A stretch of 64,000 nt of DNA from Actinomadura syzygii (GTDB lineage Bacteria > Actinomycetota > Actinomycetes > Streptosporangiales > Streptosporangiaceae). Positions 8,235-17,461 of this stretch are shown in pieces (the first letter of the stretch is position 1; every line of letters begins with the position of its first letter). The notes under the pieces are model-generated. The model searched no databases, had not been told where the DNA came from, and saw only the letters and a program-made list of their open reading frames with translations. The stretch is from positions 434,001 through 498,000 of the forward strand of contig NZ_VSFF01000005.1 in the NCBI RefSeq assembly GCF_008085905.1, given 5' to 3'. The translations under genes and the position numbers were made by a program.

Positions 8235-9368
8235 TTAGAGGAGGATCGTTCGGAGCCTTCCGACTTCGGTCATCCGCCGCTCCGCGAGCCGGTCGGCGGC
8301 GACCGCCGGGGGGACGCCCTCGTCGTCGGCAAGCGCGAAGATCTTCCGCGTGGTGTCGTAGATGCCGGTCGCGCGCGCCTTGGCACGGTCGAAGTTGAAG
8401 CCTCCGATCTCGTCCGCGACCTGGATGACGCCACCGGAGTTGACGACGTAGTCGGGCGCGTACAGCACGTCACGGTCGGCGAGGCTCTTCTCCACGCCGG
8501 TGTGGGCGAGCTGGTTGTTGGCTGCTCCGCAGACCACCTTCGCCTTGAGGGCGGGCACCGTGTCGTCGTTGAGGGAACCTCCGAGCGCGCAGGGCGCGTA
8601 CACGTCGAGGTCGGTTCGGACGATCGCGTCGGTGTCCGCGACGACCTCGACCTCGGGGTGCGCGGCGCGGACCCGTTCGACGGCGGCTTCGCTCACGTCG
8701 CAGATCACGACGTCCGCGCCGTCCTTGATGAGGTGCTCCACCAGGCGGTGGCCGACCTTCCCGACGCCCTCTACCCCTACCCGCCGACCACGGAGCGTGG
8801 GATGGCCCCAAACCGTCTCGGCCGCCGCGCGCATGCCCTGGAAAACGCCGAAAGCGGTGAGGATGGACGAGTCGCCCGCGCCGCCGTGCGCGACCGTCCG
8901 TCCGGTTACGTACGTTGACTCGCGGGCGATGACGTCCATGTCCTCGCTGAACGTGCCGACGTCGCACGCGGTGTAGTACCGGCCGTTCAGGGACTGGACG
9001 AACCGTCCGTACGCCCTCAGCATCGCCTCGTTCTTGTCGACGGACGGGTCGCCGATGATGACGGCCTTGCCCCCGCCCAGGTCGAGCCCGGCGAGGGCGG
9101 TCTTGTACGCCATGCCCCTGGACAGGTTCAGCACGTCCGTCAGGGCCTCGTCCTCCGAGGCGTAGGGGAAGAAGCGGGTGCCTCCCAGGGACGGGCCGAG
9201 CGCGGTGGAGTAGATGGCGATGATGGCGCGCAGGCCGCTGGCCTCGTCCTGGCAGAAGACGACCTGCTCGTGGTTCCCGAAACGCGATGTCCCGGGGGAT
9301 TCAGCGGGGTCGCCCCCCTGGGTGGCGTGTTCGGCGCCCTTGTGGGGCGTCCCGAAGACATTAGGCAC
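8235..9368 (-). CDS. vdh: Valine/leucine dehydrogenase (Glu/Leu/Phe/Val dehydrogenase family)
   Basis: NAD-dependent oxidative deamination of branched-chain amino acids, which feeds acyl-CoA precursors. 377 aa. Landmarks: [56 protein letters not shown] (catalytic Lys region), and [16 protein letters not shown] (NAD-binding glycine motif). Gene order upstream of bldC matches Streptomyces vdh. Odd point: residues about 15-26 ([12 protein letters not shown]) come from a dispersed GC-rich repeat also found intergenically at 7725-7753, so the first 30 or so residues are lineage-specific and probably disordered. Substrate preference (Val or Leu) cannot be read from sequence. Confidence 0.92.
   Translation of the reverse strand: MPNVFGTPHKGAEHATQGGDPAESPGTSRFGNHEQVVFCQDEASGLRAIIAIYSTALGPSLGGTRFFPYASEDEALTDVLNLSRGMAYKTALAGLDLGGGKAVIIGDPSVDKNEAMLRAYGRFVQSLNGRYYTACDVGTFSEDMDVIARESTYVTGRTVAHGGAGDSSILTAFGVFQGMRAAAETVWGHPTLRGRRVGVEGVGKVGHRLVEHLIKDGADVVICDVSEAAVERVRAAHPEVEVVADTDAIVRTDLDVYAPCALGGSLNDDTVPALKAKVVCGAANNQLAHTGVEKSLADRDVLYAPDYVVNSGGVIQVADEIGGFNFDRAKARATGIYDTTRKIFALADDEGVPPAVAADRLAERRMTEVGRLRTILL
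9294..9323. repeat. Dispersed GC-rich repeat copy inside the dehydrogenase reading frame
   Basis: GGGGG-ATTCAGC-GGGGTCGCCCCCCTGGGT matches 7725-7753 except for a one-base indel and a few changes in the middle. On the minus strand it encodes about residues 16-25 of the dehydrogenase. The frame stays open through it. Confidence 0.6.
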
Positions 9369-9451
9369 GGTAGTGCCCTCCTCTCTGTCTCTAAGATCAG
9401 CCTAGGACGCGGGATAGCAGCGCGCTTGGGTGAATCTCATGTCACGATGCG

Positions 9452-10387
9452 ATGGTGCTTCCGTACGCCGCGTACCTACGGGTTTATGAACCGGTGACCG
9501 CCTTCCCGGAGCCCGCGCGGACCCTGTGGACGGTCTACGCCGACTCCAGGCGGCGCCCGCGGCGGATCCACGCGCTCGGGGTCGAGCACCGCGACGCCGC
9601 ACGCAGGCTGACCGCCTCGCCGGCCGAGGCGGTGCCGGAGCGGGAGAGCCGGGACGCGTACGTCCGCCGCCTCGACGACATGGTCTACGTGTGCCCGTGG
9701 GAGACGCGGCTCCGCTCCTGGCTGGCCTTCGAGCGGTTCCGGGACATGCACGCCGCGGACGTCGCGGCCGCGTTCGTCCCGCCGCCTGCGGCGGAGCGGG
9801 CGACGGCCGAGTTCGAGCGGTGGAAGCGGTCCGGGCGGACGCTGCGCCCGCACATCCTGACGAGCACCTGGCACATCCCGCTGGACTGGTTCGTCCCGTT
9901 CACGCGCGGTGAGCGGTGCCTGATGCTCGGCACGCCGGGCACCGGGTACCGCCGGTCGGACGAGGCGCCCGAGCAACACGCCGAACCGCCCGTCCCAGGT
10001 CAGGGCCCCGCGACGGCGGCGCCCGCGCGTACCCTCATCTACGTCACCTCGATGGGCGAGGCGCGGCGGCGGGTGTCGGCGGCGCTGCCGGTGGTCCGCG
10101 AGCACCTCGGCGACGGGACGGGCGACGTGTACCTCCTGTCGGCGGGGCGACTGGACACGCTCGGTCGCTGGCTGGAGGTGTTCCATCCGAGGTCGCTCGT
10201 GGAGCTCGACTACGGAGGGCTCGTCCACCTGCTGGACGACCGGTCCCTCAGCGCGGACGAGTCGGTCGCCGAGATGACCGTGGCCCTGACCGGGATGGAG
10301 CGCGGTGAGGTCGAGCTGACCGTCGCGATGTACAAACGACTCCTCGCCCGATGGCGCCCCGTACGGGCGCTGGAGGCCGCGAACTAA
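9452..10387 (+). CDS. Conserved protein of unknown function between vdh and bldC
   Basis: 311 aa, soluble. The first half is rich in Arg/Trp and aromatic patches (ETRLRSWLAFERFRDMHAAD, STWHIPLDWFVPF). The second half contains RTLIYVTSMGEARRRVSAAL, a Leu/Val-rich segment, and DDRSLSADESVAEM with a C-terminal helix. A protein of this type sits between vdh and bldC in Streptomyces as well (recalled synteny), so it is a conserved actinobacterial family. I recognise no enzymatic motif. The start is ATG at 9452, divergent from vdh with 83 bases between them. Confidence 0.8.
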   Translation: MVLPYAAYLRVYEPVTAFPEPARTLWTVYADSRRRPRRIHALGVEHRDAARRLTASPAEAVPERESRDAYVRRLDDMVYVCPWETRLRSWLAFERFRDMHAADVAAAFVPPPAAERATAEFERWKRSGRTLRPHILTSTWHIPLDWFVPFTRGERCLMLGTPGTGYRRSDEAPEQHAEPPVPGQGPATAAPARTLIYVTSMGEARRRVSAALPVVREHLGDGTGDVYLLSAGRLDTLGRWLEVFHPRSLVELDYGGLVHLLDDRSLSADESVAEMTVALTGMERGEVELTVAMYKRLLARWRPVRALEAAN

Positions 10388-10660
10388 AACAAATTTCCCG
10401 AATCCGCGCGCGATACGACTATACGTGTCGCTAGAATCACGCAGCGTGACCCACTCGCCGCCGGAGACGCGCCGCTCCCCGCACACCGGGGGATGTTTGC
10501 ACGCAACTACCGCCAGGAACTTGCTTGTTGCGCTGAGTGGTGGCAAGGTTACACGTTGTGATGTCATAGTGGCTCTTTCGGGCCATAGGGGACATCAGTG
10601 ACCGCGCGAGGATCAATCGCAGGATCGCTGTCATCGGTCCACGGAGGAGAGGCCGCAAAC

Positions 10661-10864
10661 ATGTCAGCACGTACGCCAGAGGCTGAGCCCCTGCTGACGC
10701 CGGCGGAGGTGGCGACGATGTTCCGCGTCGACCCCAAGACCGTCACGCGGTGGGCGAAGGCGGGGAAGCTCACGTCCATCCGTACGCTCGGCGGGCACCG
10801 CCGCTACCGCGAGGCGGAGGTCCGGGCCCTGCTAGCGGGAATCCCGCAGCAGCGCTCGGAGTGA
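10661..10864 (+). CDS. bldC: BldC, MerR-like developmental transcription regulator
   Basis: 67 aa DNA-binding protein made almost only of a MerR-type winged helix (LTPAEVATMFRVDPKTVTRW, then the wing TLGGHRRY). In Streptomyces BldC binds direct repeats cooperatively and delays entry into sporulation. The ATG at 10661 follows GGAGGAGAGG. Promoter elements must lie in the 273-base upstream gap; TAGAAT at 10432-10437 is one -10-like candidate. It is followed by a strong hairpin. Confidence 0.96.
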   Translation: MSARTPEAEPLLTPAEVATMFRVDPKTVTRWAKAGKLTSIRTLGGHRRYREAEVRALLAGIPQQRSE

Positions 10865-10983
10865 CCGCTGCCGTGCTCTGCGCGGCGGCCGCGGCCGGAG
10901 CCGGCTGAGACCGGCGGCCGGGGCCGGCGATGACGTGGGGGGACGGCTGCCGCAGGCGTTGCTGCAGCCGTGCACGTTCGCGT

Positions 10984-11024
10984 CGCCCTTGGTGCGGGCC
11001 TGAGAGCGTTCCGCACCAAGGGCG
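10984..11024 (+). terminator. 14-bp hairpin after bldC
   Basis: CGCCCTTGGTGCGG (10984-10997) pairs perfectly with 11011-11024 across a 13-base loop, about 120 bases past the bldC stop. I see no gene in the rest of the 436-base space between bldC and the TetR gene (10865-11300). Confidence 0.6.
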
Positions 11025-11300
11025 GCCCGTGTTCGCACTGGTCGCGCTCAGACTCGATCGTTCGCGCGCGCCGCTCGCCGCGCTCACCCGGGGGGAGCGT
11101 TCACGCACCGTGATCGCGCCGCGCTCGTCGCGGCGCGTCAGGGAGCCGCTGCGGGGAGTCCGAAGGCCCCGCTGACATGCACGGAATTTGGGACACGAGT
11201 GACTTTTTGTCCACATGAGGACAGGGCCTGAGCAGGCCGACGCGGAGTCCAAAATTGGATAAAGCGTCCAAACAGTGACCTGCGGCGGGCGGGTCCGGGC

Positions 11301-11984
11301 TCAGCCCATCTCCTCGTGGGCGAGGCGGTCGAAGAGCTCGCCCGTGCCCGGGTCGTGCCGTCCGGCGGCGTGGAACATGACCACCAGATGGTCGACGAGC
11401 AGGGCCTCCAGCTGCGGACGGGTCACATCGCGGTTGTCCAGCCAGTCCAGCCCGGCCGTCTCGACGGCGGCCATCCATGAGCGGAGCGTGATGCGCAGGA
11501 CGGGCGACGGGGTCACGACGTCCAGCGAGTGGAGGATGCGGTCGAGCAGCAACTGGCGGATGCCGTCGACGATCTCGCCGACCTCGCCCGAGCGGTCGGC
11601 GGGCCCGCCGCGCAGCAGCGCGGTGTAGCCGGCGGCGTGGCTCTCCACGAAGTCGAAGTAGCGGCTCAGCGAGATGCGCAGCCGGTCCAGCGGCTTGCCC
11701 TCGGTCGGCGGCTCCAGCAGCACGGACAGCTGTTTCGCGGCGCTGCCGAGCGCGGCGAGGTACAGCTCGTACTTGCCGCCGAAGTAGTGGTAGACCAGCG
11801 CGCGGGACGCCCCGGCCGCCGCGGCGACGTCGTCGATCGAGATGTCCTCGGGCGAGCGCGTGCTGAACAGCTGCAGCGCCGCCTCGATCAGCTCGTCCCG
11901 CCGTTCGTCGACGCTGAGCCTGCGACGTGCGCGTCCGCCGCTCTGCCGGCCTCGCGCCTTGCCGGCCACCGCTCGATCACCCAC
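11301..11984 (-). CDS. TetR/AcrR family transcriptional regulator
   Basis: 227 aa. An Arg-rich N-terminal tail precedes a TetR helix-turn-helix (about 30-75: ELIEAALQLFSTRSPEDISI, VAAAAGASRALVYHYFGGK). The C-terminal half is a helical ligand-binding domain containing TALLRGGPADRSGEVGEIVD, typical of a large group of actinobacterial TetR proteins near central-metabolism genes. No obvious partner gene is adjacent: the left neighbour is bldC and the right is a divergent LacI-family gene. Ligand unknown. Confidence 0.9.
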   Translation of the reverse strand: MGDRAVAGKARGRQSGGRARRRLSVDERRDELIEAALQLFSTRSPEDISIDDVAAAAGASRALVYHYFGGKYELYLAALGSAAKQLSVLLEPPTEGKPLDRLRISLSRYFDFVESHAAGYTALLRGGPADRSGEVGEIVDGIRQLLLDRILHSLDVVTPSPVLRITLRSWMAAVETAGLDWLDNRDVTRPQLEALLVDHLVVMFHAAGRHDPGTGELFDRLAHEEMG

Positions 11985-12364
11985 CCGGGAAGCGTATCCG
12001 AGCCGGGGACCCCGAGACCCTCCGGCAACGTGCGGACCGGGCTTTTCACCGGCTCGTGATCAACATTCGGCGGGCCTGTGATCCGGAACACCACAGCCCC
12101 GAACCACCATTGTCGGATGCCCGTTACTCGCTGTTGCGGCAGTTTGGGGGGAAGGCGCGGCATCATGGCATCTCCTCCCGAGCGGAGGACGGTCCGCGCG
12201 AGACTCCCACCGCGCGTGTCGTCGCGGCAGGTCCTGCAGGTCCCCCTGGACGGAGTGCCATGTCAGCTGATGAAGCGAATCCCCCGCACGACAGGCGGGG
12301 CGAGGGTGCGGTCCCCCGGCCGCGCAGCGAGCCCTCTCCCGCCGCACGCGACGAGGGGAGGGCC

Positions 12365-13366
12365 GTGCCAGCGCCGAAACCGACCATCCGCAACGTCGCG
12401 GAGCGTGCCGGCGTCTCCAAGTCGCTCGTCTCACTGGTGATGCGGGGGTCACCTCATGTGAGCGAACGCCGAAGGCAGGCCGTCCTCCAGGCCGCCAGGG
12501 AACTCGGCTACCGTCCGAACGCCGTGGCGCGGAGCCTCGTCGAAGGGCGCACCCGGCTGATCGGCGCGATCGTCGCCGACCTGCACAACCCGTTCTTCGC
12601 CGAGTTCCTCGACGGGTTGCAGGAGAGCCTGCACGGCGCGGGCCTGCGGATGCTGGTCGGCAGCGGCCGCTGGGACCCGCTGTTCGAGGCCGAGGCGGTC
12701 GAGGCGTTCCTGGAGATGCGCGTCGACGGGCTGGTGCTGCTGAGCGTCGTCCCCGAGTCGCTGAAGGAGGCGGCGGCGAGCGTCCCGGTCGTGGTCGTCG
12801 GCGAACGCGACGTGGTCGGCGTCGACATCGTGGTGGACGACGACGAGCTCGGCGCGAGCCTCGCCGTCGACCATCTCGTCGAGCTCGGCCATCGCCGCAT
12901 CGCGCACATCGAGGGCGCGCGCTCGACCACGGCGCGTTACCGCCGCGCCGGATACGAGAAGGCGATGCGGCGGCACGGGCTGGCCGAGGAGATCATCGTC
13001 GAGGCCGGCGACTTCACCGAGGACGGCGGCTACCGCGCCGCGGGCGCGCTGCTGCGCCGCGACCGGCGGCCGACCGCGATCTTCGCGCCGAACGACCTGG
13101 TCGCGACCGGCGCGCTGTCGGCCGCGGACGAGCTGGAGATGCGCGTCCCGGTCGACCTGTCGATCGTCGGCTACGACAACACCCATCTCGCCGCCATTCG
13201 GCACATCTCGCTGACCAGCGTCGACCAGCCCCGCCGCGACATGGGGCGGGTGGCCGCCGAGATGCTGACCGCGCGCATCGGCGACCCGGCCCGCGCGGCG
13301 CGGCAGAACCTCGTCGTCCCGCACCTGGTGGTGCGTTCGACGACGGGCCCGGCTCCCGAGTTGTGA
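12365..13366 (+). CDS. LacI family transcriptional regulator
   Basis: 333 aa. The N-terminal LacI helix-turn-helix and hinge are clear (TIRNVAERAGVSKSLVSLVM, then RPNAVARSLVEGRTRLIGAI). A periplasmic-binding-like sensor domain follows (GLVLLSVVPES, VVVDDDELGASLAVDHLVEL, FAPNDLVATGALSA, DLSIVGYDNTHLAAI). Start choice: the GTG at 12365 has AGGGGAGGG just upstream and gives normal LacI length; an ATG at 12260 with GGAG would add a 35-residue disordered tail and remains possible. No sugar operon adjoins it, so its targets are unknown. It is divergent from the TetR gene. Confidence 0.9.
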   Translation: MPAPKPTIRNVAERAGVSKSLVSLVMRGSPHVSERRRQAVLQAARELGYRPNAVARSLVEGRTRLIGAIVADLHNPFFAEFLDGLQESLHGAGLRMLVGSGRWDPLFEAEAVEAFLEMRVDGLVLLSVVPESLKEAAASVPVVVVGERDVVGVDIVVDDDELGASLAVDHLVELGHRRIAHIEGARSTTARYRRAGYEKAMRRHGLAEEIIVEAGDFTEDGGYRAAGALLRRDRRPTAIFAPNDLVATGALSAADELEMRVPVDLSIVGYDNTHLAAIRHISLTSVDQPRRDMGRVAAEMLTARIGDPARAARQNLVVPHLVVRSTTGPAPEL

Positions 13367-13666
13367 GCGGGCGGCCCCCGGCCGCCGTGACGTCCCCCCG
13401 CCTCGATGTTCGCTCCCGTCTCAGTGCTTTCGTCACCGGTGCCGTTCCGGCGTGCCCGGACGTCCGCGCCCGCCAGTTCCCCGAACGGGTGTGGGCGCGG
13501 TAAGGGGCCGGTCAAGACTGCCGGATTCCCCGGCCGGTGGCGGCCCCCCGGCGGGTTAATGGGGACTCCACCGTCCGGCGGGCGGATCCGGGTGGCCTCG
13601 GGGGGAGGCCGCCCGGCCGGGGACCCCGCCGGACGGAGACCGGGAGAGACCACCAGGGGGCAGCTC

Positions 13667-13903
13667 GTGCGTGATCCGGAACTGGTGTCGTGCGCGCAGC
13701 GCGCGGCGAGCGAATTGGAGCGCGCGTGGTCGGAATGGCGGCACGCGCGCGGCCTGGCCGAAGAGGTCGCCGAGTCCGTCGCCAGCTATGTGGCCCACTC
13801 GATCGACCATCCCTGGGGGCGTCCGCGCGTGGTCCTCGGCCTGGACGCCGACGAGGCGCGCGCCCTCGCCGCGCTGCTCGGCAAGGACGACCCGCTCGGC
13901 TGA
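13667..13903 (+). CDS. Small conserved actinobacterial protein
   Basis: 78 aa. The pattern DPELVSCAQRAASELERAW, then SYVAHSIDHPWGRPRVVLGL and DADEARALAALL, matches a small Streptomyces protein family that I recall but that has no assigned function. It is probably a compact alpha/beta protein: N-terminal helix, strand pair around WGRPRVVLG, C-terminal helix. GTG at 13667 follows AGGGGG at six bases. The 300 bases before it (13367-13666) hold no gene I can see. Confidence 0.7.
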   Translation: MRDPELVSCAQRAASELERAWSEWRHARGLAEEVAESVASYVAHSIDHPWGRPRVVLGLDADEARALAALLGKDDPLG

Positions 13904-14020
13904 GCGCGTTCCTTCCCCGCGGGGCGGGGCGGACCGGTTTCGCGGACTTCGTTTGACGAACCTGCGGCGGCGTGCAGACTGTCAGGGTCGGTAACGGCGA
14001 CGTCACGGAGGATGCGGCCG

Positions 14021-14866
14021 GTGCGAATCCATCGAGGCGGCCTCGCGGTCGCCTGTCTCGCGCTGTGCCTCGGCGCCCTGACCGCCTGCAACGAGTCGGG
14101 CGACCCGGCGGGCGGAGCCGAGGCGGCCGACCCGCCCGCGGCGTCCACAGCGCCTCCCGGCTCTCCGGGCACGGGCGGGAGGAACGGGAAGAAGGGGACC
14201 GGCGGGTCCCGCGCGCTGGCCGGGAAGGTGATCGTCATCGACCCGGGGCACAACGGCGGGAACGCGTCCCATCCGTCCGAGATCGGGAAGCAGGTCCGGA
14301 TCGGGAACGGCACCAAGGAGTGCGACACGACCGGGACCGAGACCCGGGACGGCTACGCCGAGCACGCCTTCACCTGGGACGTGTCCAACCGCCTCGCGAA
14401 GCTGCTGCGCGCGCAGGGCGCCAAGGTCACGCTGACGCGCCCGGACGACAAGGGCGTCGGCCCCTGCATCACCGAGCGCGCGGCGGTCGGCAACCGGCTG
14501 AAGGCGAACGCGGCCGTGTCGATCCACGCGGACGGGGCGTCGCCGTCCGGGCACGGCTTCCACATCATCGAGCCGGTCGCGGTCGGCAAGAACAGCGGGA
14601 TGGTCGCGGGCTCGGCGAAGCTCGGCAAGGCGCTGCGCGACGCCTACCACCAGGGCACCGGCATCCCGTACTCGAACTACCTGGGCGAGAACGCCATCGA
14701 CCGGCGGGACGACCTCGGCGGGCTGAACCTGTCGACCGTCCCGAAGGTCTTCATCGAGTGCGGCAACATGCAGAACAGGGCGGACGCGGCCAAGCTCGCC
14801 AGCGCGCCGTTCCGGCAGCGGATCGCCGAGTCGCTCGCCGGCGGATTCACGGCCTACCTCGGCTGA
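14021..14866 (+). CDS. Lipoprotein N-acetylmuramoyl-L-alanine amidase (Amidase_3)
   Basis: Zn-dependent hydrolase that cuts between MurNAc and L-Ala in peptidoglycan, here membrane-anchored. 281 aa. Lipobox LTAC with Cys23, then a Gly/Pro/Ser linker, then the Amidase_3 fold. Zn ligands and catalytic Glu are visible: His in IDPGHNGGN, Glu in GYAEHAFTWD, His in VSIHADGA, Glu in VFIECGNMQN. The GTG at 14021 has GGAGG at the right spacing; the ATG at 14012 directly abuts that GGAGG and is less likely. An inserted segment (IGNGTKECDTTGTETRDGY) is typical of mycobacterial Rv3717-like enzymes. Confidence 0.93.
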   Translation: MRIHRGGLAVACLALCLGALTACNESGDPAGGAEAADPPAASTAPPGSPGTGGRNGKKGTGGSRALAGKVIVIDPGHNGGNASHPSEIGKQVRIGNGTKECDTTGTETRDGYAEHAFTWDVSNRLAKLLRAQGAKVTLTRPDDKGVGPCITERAAVGNRLKANAAVSIHADGASPSGHGFHIIEPVAVGKNSGMVAGSAKLGKALRDAYHQGTGIPYSNYLGENAIDRRDDLGGLNLSTVPKVFIECGNMQNRADAAKLASAPFRQRIAESLAGGFTAYLG

Positions 14867-14907
14867 CCGCCGGGCGGGCGGACCCGGTGAGCGGGCAGGA
14901 TGGGCGG

Positions 14908-16350
14908 GTGCCCGATCTTCTCCGTGTTCGCGAGCTGCTGACCGACGCCGGATACACCGTGGCGGGGGTGCGGGAGCTGCTCGGGCCCGTCGCGGGCGGC
15001 GCGCTCGCGCGGGACGAGATCGTCCCGGCCCTGCGGGCGACGCGCGGCGGTTCGCCGCTGGAGGCGCTCACGCGCCTGTTCTGGCTCCAGGTCCCGGTGG
15101 ACGCGGCATCGCTCAAGATGGACGCGCTCCTGGACGCGGGCCTGGTGGAGGGGGCGGGCGGGGAGCTGCGGGCGCGGCTGCGCGTCGAGCCGCTGGAGTC
15201 GGTGGACGGGGACGGGCACGCCGGGTACGCCGTGTCCGATCTGAAGATCAGGCCGGGGTCCGGGCGCGTCCCGGCGGGCGATCATGTGGTGGGGACGGGC
15301 GGCGCGTCCGCGAACCTCGCGCGACTCGCAATCCACAGGGCTGTGGATAACGTGCTCGACGTCGGGACGGGCTGCGGCGTCCAGGCGGTGCACCTCGCGG
15401 CCCGGAATCCCGGCGCGCGGATCACCGCCACGGACGTCAATCCGCGTGCTCTCGACCTCGCCGCGATGAGCCTCGCGCTGTCCGGCGAGGGGGCGCCTCC
15501 GGAGTTCATCGAGGGGTCGCTGCTGGAGCCCGTCCAGGGCCGCCGGTTCGACCTGATCGTGTCGAATCCGCCCTTCGTCGTCGCGCCGCCGGACGGCCGC
15601 CGGTTCACCTACCGGGAGTCCGGTCTGCCGGGCGACGAGTTCTGCCGCCGCCTCGTCGCGGCGGCGCCCGCCCACCTGAACGAGGGCGGATACTGCCAGC
15701 TCCTGGCCAATTGGCTGCATGTCGACGGCGTCCCCTGGGACGAGCGGCTCGCCTCCTGGACAGACGGCTGCGACGCCTGGATCGTCCAGCGGGACGTCCA
15801 GGATCCGGCCGAGTACGCCGAGTTGTGGCTGCGCGATTCCTGCGAGGCGGGCACACCCGAATACCGCGCCCGGTACGACGCGTGGCTCGACCACTTCGAG
15901 CGGCAGGGCGTCACGGGGATCGGGTTCGGGTGGATCACGCTTCGGCGGAGCGAGAGTCCGGTCGTCCGGGTCGAGGAACTGCGGCACGCGGTCGAGCAAC
16001 CCGTCGGCGGGTACGTCTGCGACGTGCTCGACGGCTTCGCCTCGGCGGCAGAGTTTTCCACAGGCTGTGGACGGCCGTTGGCCGCCGCGCCGGGGCTCGC
16101 CCAGGAGCAGATCGGCCCGCCCGGCGCCGAGGACCCGGAGCGGATCGTGCTGCGCCAGACCGGACGGCTCCGCCGCGCCGCCGACGTCGGGACGGTCGCG
16201 GCCGCGCTCGCGGGCGTCTGCGACGGCGCGCTGCCGCTCGACCCGCTGCTCGCCGCGATCGCGCAGCTCACCGGCATGGCCGAGGACGAGGTCAGGGCGC
16301 ACGCCGACACCGTCCTGCCCGAACTGATCGCGGACGGCTTCTTCAGCTAA
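14908..16350 (+). CDS. SAM-dependent methyltransferase with NPPF motif (HemK/RlmG-like)
   Basis: 480 aa. An N-terminal helical domain (about 1-110, winged-helix-like) is followed by a Rossmann methyltransferase: [20 protein letters not shown] (SAM motif I), [15 protein letters not shown], then VSNPPFVV (about residue 215). The (N/D)PP(F/Y) motif marks methylation of an amide or exocyclic amine, on glutamine or on a base in RNA or DNA. The C-terminal 150 residues form a further helical domain. The domain order matches actinobacterial class I methyltransferases carrying DUF7059/DUF7782-type domains; substrate not established. GTG at 14908 follows a weak AGGA. It overlaps convergent pyrD by eight bases. 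Confidence 0.85.
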   Translation: MPDLLRVRELLTDAGYTVAGVRELLGPVAGGALARDEIVPALRATRGGSPLEALTRLFWLQVPVDAASLKMDALLDAGLVEGAGGELRARLRVEPLESVDGDGHAGYAVSDLKIRPGSGRVPAGDHVVGTGGASANLARLAIHRAVDNVLDVGTGCGVQAVHLAARNPGARITATDVNPRALDLAAMSLALSGEGAPPEFIEGSLLEPVQGRRFDLIVSNPPFVVAPPDGRRFTYRESGLPGDEFCRRLVAAAPAHLNEGGYCQLLANWLHVDGVPWDERLASWTDGCDAWIVQRDVQDPAEYAELWLRDSCEAGTPEYRARYDAWLDHFERQGVTGIGFGWITLRRSESPVVRVEELRHAVEQPVGGYVCDVLDGFASAAEFSTGCGRPLAAAPGLAQEQIGPPGAEDPERIVLRQTGRLRRAADVGTVAAALAGVCDGALPLDPLLAAIAQLTGMAEDEVRAHADTVLPELIADGFFS

Positions 16351-17422
16351 CGCGGCGGCGGGCGTCGTCCAGGGTGCGGAACGCGCTGGCGCGCAGGCGG
16401 CGCGACAGGCCCCGGTTGACGCGGTGCGCCCACAGCGGCCCGCCGTACAGCATGCCGGTGTAGCCCTGGACGAGCGTCGCTCCCGCCCGGACCCGCTCCC
16501 ACACGTCGTCGGCCGTCTCGACGCCGCCGACCGAGATCAGCGTGAGCCGTCCGCCGGTGCGTGCGCGCAGGCGGCGCAGGACGTCCAGCGACCGCTCCTT
16601 CAGCGGCGCGCCGGACAGCCCGCCGGTCTCCTTGACCAGGGCGGGCGGGCTGAGCAGGGCGTCCCGGCCGATGGTGGTGTTGGTGGCGATGACGCCGTCC
16701 AGGCCGAGGTCGAGGGCGAGGTCGGCGACGGCGTCGATGTCGTCGTCCGCGAGGTCCGGCGCGATCTTGACGAGCAGCGGGACCCGCCGCGCCGACGTCC
16801 GGTCGGCGGCCTCCCGCACCGCGCTCAGCAGCGGGCGCAGATGCTCCACGGCCTGGAGGTTTCGCAGGCCGGGGGTGTTGGGGGAGCTGACGTTGACGAC
16901 CAGGTAGTCGGCGTACGGGGCGAGGCGCTCGGCGCTCGCGACGTAGTCGGCGGCGGCCTCGGCCTCCGGGACGACCTTCGTCTTTCCGATGTTGACGCCG
17001 ACGATCGTGCCGGGCCGCCGGTCGCGCAGCCGCCGCGCGGCGGCCTCCGATCCGGCGTTGTTGAAGCCCATCCGGTTGACGACCGCCCTGTCCGGGACGA
17101 GCCGGAACAGGCGGGGCAGCGGGTTGCCGGGCTGCGGGCGCCCGGTGACCGTCCCGATCTCGACGTGGCCGAACCCGAACGCGCCGAGCGCCTCGTAGGC
17201 GACGGCGTCCTTGTCGAACCCGGCGGCGAGCCCGAGCGGGGACGGGAAGTCGATCCCGAGCGCGTGCACGGCCAGCCCCGGGTCGCGGGGCGCGAACAGC
17301 CGCCGCAGCAGCGGCACCGCCCCCGGCACGGACTGGATCAGGCGCAACGTGCGCAACGTCAGGTGATGGGCGGTCTCCGCGGGGACGCGGGTGATGACCA
17401 GTGAGAACAGGAGTCGATACAT
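16343..17422 (-). CDS. pyrD: Quinone-dependent dihydroorotate dehydrogenase (class 2, PyrD)
   Basis: Fourth step of pyrimidine synthesis: dihydroorotate to orotate with quinone as acceptor, at the membrane. 359 aa. The N-terminal helix pair ([20 protein letters not shown]) is the class 2 membrane/quinone region. FMN barrel motifs: [55 protein letters not shown] with the class 2 catalytic Ser, and [19 protein letters not shown]. Full length, monocistronic, stop overlapping the convergent methyltransferase by eight bases. Confidence 0.97.
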   Translation of the reverse strand: MYRLLFSLVITRVPAETAHHLTLRTLRLIQSVPGAVPLLRRLFAPRDPGLAVHALGIDFPSPLGLAAGFDKDAVAYEALGAFGFGHVEIGTVTGRPQPGNPLPRLFRLVPDRAVVNRMGFNNAGSEAAARRLRDRRPGTIVGVNIGKTKVVPEAEAAADYVASAERLAPYADYLVVNVSSPNTPGLRNLQAVEHLRPLLSAVREAADRTSARRVPLLVKIAPDLADDDIDAVADLALDLGLDGVIATNTTIGRDALLSPPALVKETGGLSGAPLKERSLDVLRRLRARTGGRLTLISVGGVETADDVWERVRAGATLVQGYTGMLYGGPLWAHRVNRGLSRRLRASAFRTLDDARRRVS

Positions 17423-17461
17423 CGCCCCGCGATTATCTCAGCCGCCGTCGCGGGCGGGCGG

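Noticed and set aside
14854..16302. Minus-strand frame of 482 codons opposite the methyltransferase
   Set aside because: Antisense shadow; the plus-strand protein carries SAM and NPPF motifs.
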